A stretch of DNA of 64,000 nucleotides from Schistosoma mansoni (Eukaryota > Platyhelminthes > Trematoda > Strigeidida > Schistosomatidae). A model generated the notes under the pieces. It did no database searches. It worked only from the letters and a program-made list of their open reading frames with translations, and had not been told where the DNA came from. The stretch spans positions 870,286 through 934,285 of the forward strand of contig NC_031501.1 of the NCBI RefSeq assembly GCF_000237925.1, given 5' to 3'. Positions 57,339 to 64,000 of this stretch are shown here, in pieces (position 1 is the first letter of the stretch; each line of letters starts with the position of its first letter). A program made the position numbers and the translations under genes.

Positions 57339-57749
57339 GCAAAACTCATATAATAACATAAATTCATTATATTTTGAGGCTTCTCATCAACTGTAAACAA
57401 CTTCAATTTATGTTAGTAATATTATTATGAAAAAAGTTTTATAACATACCACAATCAATGAAGTTTGGTTCGAAATCAAAAGATGAAACAACATAATAGC
57501 TAAGACTGATAAGTATTTCTTAAGTTGAAAATGAGGTTATGTAAGGAATGAGTTGAAGTTGTAAATGCTAATAAAGATATCATGAATAGAAATATATTTT
57601 TAACAGATGAGAGATAATCAAGGCACCAAGTTGACAACATAAACGTTATATAGACAGAGAACATCACTTTTACTCCGATTTGTAAAGGTCATTGCCATCA
57701 ATCGCTTTCGAACTAACTTTTTGTATACAGAATGATTGCGTGATAAACT
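57339..57749. other. Unassigned stretch
   Basis: AT-rich, nothing recognised. Confidence 0.35.
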
Positions 57750-57910
57750 TCTCGTTACTATGGGATCGTGGATGCGCACTACCACTGAGGAATCCCACAA
57801 TAGGACGAGACGCCCGTCCAGTGCTTCCAGGTTTTTCATGGTGGTCTAGCTTCAATTGACTCATGATTTCAACTGTATAAAATTACTGAAATCTCTACAA
57901 AACCCCCCTT
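57750..57910 (+). mobile_element. SINE-B, 3' part
   Basis: Begins at ggatcgtggatgcgc, has a hammerhead-like block (core ctgagga, but stem II base mutated and gaga for gaaa), then a complete 3' end through tcaattgactcatgatttc to aaaaccccccttctg. Confidence 0.83.
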
Positions 57911-58214
57911 CTGATTAAATTATCTATTTATAGTTTTTAATAACTAAATTTTACTGACATACATTTACGACGTTAACTTGAGTTTAATGCCAATTAGGTG
58001 CCTTGATTATTGCTAATTCATTTTCTCTTTCTTATCATTCACAATTTCATCCCCCCCGTTGTCTCTTTTTCATGATTTCATTTTTAACATACATACACTA
58101 ATCATTCTTAGTTATTATGTTAGCTATGTTGTTCTCTCTTCTGGTTTCTAACTAAACTTCATTGATTATGGTATGTAATTAAAACGTTTTTACAATAATA
58201 TTACTAATGTAACT

Positions 58215-58630
58215 TGCAGATGTAAAGGCAAGGATTTGGAAAGCAAGGGCAGCATTTCTATAGTTGAAGAACATATAGAACTCAAGACAAGTATCAATCA
58301 ATATCATAGTAAGAATCTCCAACACGAACGTCAAGAGTTCTATTGTACGGAGCTGAAACTTGGAGAACTACCACAACCATCATTAAAAAAAGGTACAAGT
58401 ACTTATAAATAATTGTTTATGCAAGATACTCAATGTCCGTTGGCCCAACACCATCAGCAATAGCCTACTATGGGAGAGAACAAACCAGCCTCCAGCTGAA
58501 GAGGAGATTATGGAAAGACGCTGCAAGTGAATAAGACATGGATTGCGGAAATCATCAAACTGCATCACAAAGCAAGCACTAACATGGAATCCTGAAGGGG
58601 AAAGGAAGATATCAAGGTCAAAGAACACAC
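58215..58630 (+). mobile_element. RTE-A, C-terminal fragment
   Basis: Forward fragment beginning at gcagatgtaaaggcaagg, homologous to 55755-56165; frameshifted and without the terminus. Confidence 0.82.
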
Positions 58631-58789
58631 TTGTAGGTTGTTGATAAGCCCATATAATGACGATCATGATACAAAACAATAAGTGTAACGCTATATCGTT
58701 TTGTCAGTCAAGTCATCCGCTTTTTACCATATCTAGTATGGCTTAAGGCTAAATATAATAATGAAGAATATTTGTTCCTAAGTATATAA

Positions 58790-59706
58790 CTGATATGGCA
58801 AGGTTGCTTACTCTCACCCTTTCTCTTTCTCATGGTGATCGACTGGGTCATGAATACGTCAACATCTGGAGAGAAGCACGGAATACAGTGGGCAGCTAGG
58901 ATGAAGCTGGACGATTTAGACTTCGCAGATGATCTGGCTCTTCTATCACACACGCAACAACAAATACAGGAGAAAACGACCAGTGTAGCAGCAGTTGGTG
59001 TCAATATAAACAAAAGGAAAAGCAAGACTCTCCGATACAATACAACATGCACCAATCGAATTACACTTGACGGAGAAGCTTTGGATGATGTGAAAACCTT
59101 TACATATCTGGGCAATATCATTGATGAACACGGTGGATCTGATGCAGATGTGAAGGCGCGAATCGGCAAAGCAAGAGCAGTATATTTGCAACTGAAGAAC
59201 ATCTGCAACTCAAAACAACTTTCAATCAACACCAAGGTCAGAATTTTCAATACAAACGACAAGACAGTTCTCCTGTATGGCGTGGAAACTCGGAGAACTA
59301 TGAAAGCCACCATCCAGAAGATACAAGTGTTTATTTACAGTTGTCTACGCAAAATGCTTCGGATCCGTTCGCCAGATACTATCAGCAACAACCTACTGTG
59401 GGAGACAACGAACCAGATTCCATCCAGCGGAGGAAGAAATCAGGAAGGAGCGCTGGAAGTGGATAGGACACACATTGAGGAAATCACCCAACTGTGTCAC
59501 AAGACAAGCCTCCATATGGAATCCTGAAGGCCGAAGGTAAAGAGGAAGATCAAAGAACACATTATGCCGAAAAATGTAGATAGACATAAGAAGAATGAAC
59601 AAAAATTGGATAGAACTAGAAAGGAAGGCTCAGGACAGAGTGTGTTGGAGAATGTTGGTCGGTGACCTATACTCGATCGGGAGTAACAGGCGTAATTAAG
59701 TAATAT
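58790..59706 (+). mobile_element. RTE-A, RT C-terminal half with 3' end
   Basis: Open frame 58832-59527 (231 residues) keeps motif [11 protein letters not shown], the ITLDGEALDDVKTFTYLG block and KTVLLYG, then shifts frame near 59420. The terminus at 59690-59706 is ggagtaacaggcgtaattaa. Truncated upstream of motif B. Confidence 0.9.
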
Positions 59707-59749
59707 AACTGATATGGTAGTTATAATTAACTGAATCAAAGTATTTTAA

Positions 59750-59983
59750 ATGAAACACACTTTTGTTGATGATTCCCATTCCTTCATGGTCTGCATAATC
59801 CTAACAAATGATTTTCTGCATGCTCATGAACATGTACTAAGATGGTTTGGAAATGATGTTAGGACATTTATGGGCAGCATTATCTTTTCTCAATTGATAG
59901 ATAGTGAACATCATATTAAGATTGATGAAACTTTCTCTGTTTACTATCAATTTTTATACAAAATATTTAAAGGAACAAAATAA
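59750..59983 (+). CDS. Unrecognised 77-residue frame
   Basis: Starts MKHTFVDDSHSFMVCIILTN and ends KIFKGTK. The residue mix looks protein-like (spaced charges, ILVF-rich segments), but I recognise no family and see no splice sites or neighbours that support it. It lies between an RTE-A 3' end and an RTE-C 3' end. It may be a chance frame or part of an unrecognised exon. Confidence 0.2.
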   Translation: MKHTFVDDSHSFMVCIILTNDFLHAHEHVLRWFGNDVRTFMGSIIFSQLIDSEHHIKIDETFSVYYQFLYKIFKGTK

Positions 59984-60029
59984 TAACTCTTCTACGTAGC
60001 TGGAGCTGATAATAACAATAATATGGATC

Positions 60030-60490
60030 AGTCAGCTACAACGTAGAACCAAGCACATTTATGCATCGGTTCAAGTTGTCATACCTCGTTAGCACAAGAA
60101 GATGAACACTGGATTCATAGAATTAGTTAATTTAGTGGTGTTAATATGTAGAAGAAGGATATAGTACAGGAAGAAAGAACGTTATGAAGCAATTTTAATC
60201 TCAGGGTTTAAGGGAAGATAAAGAGTGTATACACCGATGGATAGAAAACGAGTTATAACAATTGTAGTAACAATAATATTGAGTGTGTATTGAGAAATAC
60301 TGGAACCCAAGATTTAGAATAAGATAAAGAATGAATATATCTGAATCATCATGATTAATTTAGAGTCGTATCACAAAAAAATTTTCAATCATTGACTTCA
60401 GTTATCTTGTGCACCTTAAATACTATCACATAGTCTGCATCTGTCAATACGTCTCAGACAATGATTTCATAAACTAATATCGTATTCTTG
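60030..60490 (-). mobile_element. RTE-C 3' end
   Basis: Reversed 3' untranslated region (cagctacaacgtagaacc; ggttcaagttgtcatacctc; aagataaagagtgtatacac) and a decayed coding end near 60430-60480 (tagtctgcatctgtcaa). It is the uninterrupted counterpart of the SINE-split copies at 43355 and 45723. Confidence 0.75.
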
Positions 60491-60929
60491 TTTAGATAGT
60501 ACTAATGAGAGTTGAGTTTGTTTAATTTCCTTATTACATATACGTTCTTTCTTTATAAGATAAACTCGATATCATTCCCCTAACTAGTATTTATAATGAT
60601 TTTTTTCTGTCATCTAATTGGTCGTCATTTTTTAAAGTTTACCAACTTCATGCGCTTCAAGGTTATTGCATGTTACTATAAAAAACAGTGTTGTTCCTTT
60701 TCAGTGATCAAATTCTGTTTGGAACATAAAGCTATCCTGAGGGTCATGTACTTTCTAACTCATATCAGAGTGTAGATTATTAACTTTGAGGTGTTATTGT
60801 TGTTTTGTATCAGAAGTTCGATATATTCAAGTTCTCATTTGTTGAATCGTATTAAAAGATTCTCAATTGTTTATAAATACAATTTACTGTAGGCCGACTA
60901 CTACCGGAAACCCTAAAAGGCATATTATT
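60491..60929. other. Unassigned stretch
   Basis: AT-rich, nothing recognised. Confidence 0.35.
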
Positions 60930-61445
60930 TTGTTTATTTATTTAAACATATAAATACTGGTGCAAAAGGGGCACCGGATATATATGCACCACACAGATCT
61001 CATTTGATTTGTGTGAGGGCTGTGATACTGCCCAGATGCCCAAGTCGAAACAGGTGGCTTTCTTAGAGGGCCACACCCGGAGCCTTTGACCTAAAGATCT
61101 GATCTACAAGACAGTAGAGCATCATGAGATGCAGTCCCATGGTAGCCAGTGATCAACGATTGATTCATACACCATTTGTTCCCTCAAGATCCTGGAGCCC
61201 ATGTGCGCCATTGGTTTGGAATCAGGGTTTTCCAACTCTCCTAGGTGGACTTTCCGTGTCCACCAACCCGGTTACAGTGCCGGACATTTGCTTATCGTCC
61301 TCTTAATTTCATAAACAACACCCCCGCCACGAGAAAGCAATTAGTAGGACTACCCTGACAGAGACTATATACGCGTGGCCATGTGAAAGCATTTAGAGAA
61401 GGACTCTCTCCCCACTCTCGGCCGTACCAAGGGCATTTGGGGGGC
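60930..61445 (-). mobile_element. Ala-SINE, full-length body
   Basis: Reversed, from the A-rich tail (tttgtttatttatttaaaca) and the shared tail (ggcaccggatatatatgc) to the 5' end gggcatttggggg. Confidence 0.88.
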
Positions 61446-62070
61446 TGTTTGATCAAGACATAACACAGTCAAACAAAGTTATAATATAACGTATTGAAGT
61501 CTATAAAACAAACCTTATAAAAACAACTTTTATGAATTATTTTCATTTACTTTTAATTCTATCAAGTTACAATACATGACGATAATGATTTAAAAAAGAA
61601 AAAAAAAGAAAGAAGATTGAAAAGAGAAACAAGAAAAACACATGATGAAACAAGTTTTTCTTTCTCTCGTATAAAAATACCATACAATCCATTTAGTTTA
61701 GTCAACAAACACACTACCTAAAAACATTCGCATATAACGAACAGATTAAAACAGAGAAATGGGGTATGTATAGAACAGTAGTAGTAATAACAGTGAAGGT
61801 AAACAAAGTCAATGATGATAATAATCAAGACAACAACAACTATGAGTATGTAGAAGAAAACTAACCATACACCCCCATGGTAAAACAAAAGAAAAGAAAA
61901 GATGATCGACTCTTTTTTCAATATAAAACAGAAAAGTACTCATCATGTTGTCATTCAAATGTGCATGTGTGTGGGTGTGTGTTGTTGTTGGATATGTGAA
62001 CATTGATCATTGGAAATAAATGAATAATAATTTTTTAAAAAAAGAATCTCTCAGTCATTAGTTTGCTTTG
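61446..62070. other. Low-complexity stretch, likely beyond SCAMP 3' end
   Basis: A-rich and AAC/GT-rich sequence with no gene or repeat family. Confidence 0.35.
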
Positions 62071-62076
62071 TTTATT
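62071..62076 (-). terminator. Candidate poly(A) signal of SCAMP-like gene
   Basis: tttatt on the plus strand (aataaa on the minus strand), repeated at 62075-62080, about 300 bases beyond the stop codon. Confidence 0.4.
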
Positions 62077-62375
62077 TATTCTTTACATGTAAAACTTAAC
62101 AATCAATAAAAAAGTGTGTGTGTGTGGGGGGGGGAGAAAACAACAACAACCACAACAACAAACATTGTGTGTATAGAAGAGCAAAAACAAAAATAAGATA
62201 TCACTGGTGGTTTTATGAAATTGATATGTAAGGGATAGAATAATGTCCAGTTTCCTGTCGAAGAAAAACAAACAAACAAACAAAACTGTATCAATATTGA
62301 TTAAATTGTGTTATAAGTTAACTGATTATTATATATGAATTGCTTGTTTGTTTGTTTGTTTTTTTCTTTCTTCAA

Positions 62376-62483
62376 TTATGGCATTGCACCAAATCCTCCA
62401 GAACGTTCAAATACTCCTGCATTAGCCATTTCTAGTTTAGCTTTATGTAAGCTTGCTCCAGATGATCGATAATATTTATGAAC
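62376..62483 (-). CDS. Last exon of a probable SCAMP
   Basis: Minus-strand exon of 36 codons including taa (62376-62378), opened by a pyrimidine-rich acceptor ending in cgtag at 62484-62488. It reads VHKYYRSSGASLHKAKLEMA and ends GGFGAMP. The pattern VH-x-x-YR-x-x-GAS-x-x-KA-x-x-E matches the cytosolic C-terminus of secretory carrier-associated membrane proteins, four-helix proteins of recycling vesicles. This is the only part visible; no preceding exon was identified between 62484 and 64000, so the preceding intron may run out of the window. The family call rests on this short motif only. Confidence 0.55.
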   Translation of the reverse strand, partial: VHKYYRSSGASLHKAKLEMANAGVFERSGGFGAMP

Positions 62484-64000
62484 CTACGAAAAACAAACAA
62501 CACATAATAGTATGGAGAATATAAGTAGGTTTGATTCTTCATATATAAATGTATGTTGAAACTATTGTGTACGTGGAAATGTCTAGGTCGGATCTTGAAG
62601 TATTGTTAGAAATGTGTGGTATGGTAACTTGAACTGATGTACATACGTACGAAGTTCTACGTTGTGACTGACTGAGAGATATTAAACGCTGTTGTTGTTA
62701 ATTTTTGATAACTAATATAGCGAAGCAGTGGCTTATTGGTCAAGGAATTCGACTCCCAACCATTATATCCCTGAACCGAATTCCGCCTCATCGACTTCAG
62801 TTTAGACACCCGTGTGGTATCATTAGCTATTACACTTGAAGTGTAAATTATACCTAAGTACCTGATGAACGAATTAAGGTAATGTAATACATAGTGAGAA
62901 GATATTTTATATTCAGTGATCTGAAAAAGAAACTGGTTTAGAAATGGTCAGAAAGACATGAGACCGAAGAACCTAAGATATCACACGGTCTTTCTGTAAA
63001 AAAAACTCTTGATGTGTTGTCAGCTCTTCAGTTTAACGATATTACTATCAGTAATAGAAATCCAGAAGGTAAGTTGTGACACTTTTAGAATTGACCTTTT
63101 CGAACCTTCTCCCATCGTTGTAAGCCAGTATAGCTACAATAGTTAGTTGTCGCAGACAAGCAACCTACTGTTGTCACACTTGTATACAGTTGACAGTACA
63201 CGTGTTCATCTACATCTCTATCATTCAAAACATGCCCGGAAGTCCTCAAAAATCAACTTCTTTAGTCACCTTCTTTCACTCTATTCTTAACCTCAAATGT
63301 TTGACTACGATCTTGTGAATACACAGTTTTTCCACGAGAAATAGCTGCGACAGTGAATGTGAAAATCAAAATGCACAAGAAGTTACACATAGGACAATTG
63401 AACTCATCTTACAATTATCATTAAAATACCTAAATGATTAGGAAAAAATTGTTCTATTCAATGTGTTATCTTCAGAAAAAACTATGTTAAGGACGTTATA
63501 TCCCCAGAACTCACTTGGAGAAGGTCCTAATTTTGTCATTTTATTATGAAAATTTGAATTTTATGTTTTCGCACCAATAGACGCTCAGTTGACCTACAGC
63601 TTACACTTCCCATTCAGGAATCCTTGACTGTTATTGATTGACGGGTTTTCTTAGCACGCTATTTTGTGGCTCTCCCAAGGTTGTTTCTATCATTGTATAG
63701 ACAAGCTTGATTTGTGTGCTTAGTGACCTTATATTTCCTGAGTACTTTCAGAATACATTTTCTACGCCTTATCAAGACTTCTTGATCTAGTTAGCAGAGC
63801 CGGGGACAACGGATTAGAATAGCCTATCGTGTCACTGTGTCTTTGACCTTCGTTCCGTTTACCGAGCAAGGTGAACTTTCACTAATAAACTAAACACCTT
63901 AGTATATGTATTCACCAATTAGATATGAAATATACATGAATATACAAAACTGAAAAGATTTCATTTTGAACATACAGAAAAATGAAATAAGACAAAACTT
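62484..64000. other. Probable SCAMP-like intron, otherwise unassigned
   Basis: No repeat family recognised. A minus-strand hydrophobic frame near 63300-63430 was considered as an exon but lacks a convincing acceptor. Confidence 0.35.

Noticed and set aside
63300-63430. Possible SCAMP membrane exon (minus strand)
   Set aside because: A hydrophobic open stretch exists, but no convincing acceptor precedes it and it does not match a SCAMP helix I can recognise.
1-64000. CRISPR arrays, operons or prokaryotic signals
   Set aside because: None seen; short simple repeats and dispersed retroelements explain the repetitive signal, and gene structure is eukaryotic.

Overview
The window is nuclear DNA of a blood fluke, Schistosoma, most likely S. 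mansoni or a close sister. The evidence is a cercarial elastase gene, tRNA-related repeats carrying hammerhead ribozymes (the Smα type known from schistosomes), several RTE-clade LINE families, AT-rich sequence, and genes with very small 5' introns and large 3' introns. Nothing suggests a bacterium, virus or plasmid.

Four host genes can be supported, all split into short exons. (1) Cercarial elastase, + strand, three exons, 9156-10693, complete catalytic triad. It lies in the right arm of a ~3.4 kb inverted repeat (629-4033 and 7019-10424); the left arm holds an inverted copy with exons 1 and 2 only. (2) A REEP5/DP1/TB2/HVA22-type ER membrane-shaping protein, - strand, five exons, 26485-27659, with introns as short as 31 and 35 bp. 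(3) An isochorismatase-domain (ISOC1/2-like) hydrolase, + strand, five exons, 41205-48798, whose last intron of 5.8 kb holds a nearly exact 2368-bp tandem duplication and a 200-base assembly gap. (4) The last exon of a probable secretory carrier membrane protein (SCAMP), - strand, 62376-62483; the rest of that gene is not visible here.

Most of the remainder is repeats. Three RTE-like LINE families are separable: RTE-A (full-length copy 53130-56320 with target-site duplication; many fragments), RTE-B (near-complete copy 36453-39690 with two frameshifts) and RTE-C (11620-13665; 3' ends elsewhere). There are also 3' ends of a CR1-like LINE. Three short families occur many times: an Smα-like element (tRNA-Ser-like head plus hammerhead), a second tRNA-related SINE here called SINE-B (also with a hammerhead-like block), and a ~520-bp family here called Ala-SINE, whose 3' tail is shared with RTE-B and one copy of which starts with a tRNA-Ala-like head.

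Layout: 0-11 kb elastase palindrome built with RTE-A pieces; 11-16 kb RTE-C and old retroelement debris; 16-24 kb dense SINE field; 24-28.7 kb low-repeat region with the REEP gene; 28.7-30.6 kb old RTE-A; 30.6-36.4 kb mostly unassigned; 36.4-40.4 kb RTE-B plus Ala-SINE; 41.2-48.8 kb isochorismatase gene; 49-53 kb SINEs and fragments; 53-61.5 kb nested RTE-A/Ala-SINE/RTE-C; 62-64 kb SCAMP end. The host genes do not form a pathway together; the shared theme is retroelement insertion, target-site duplication, inverted and tandem duplication around and inside ordinary genes.
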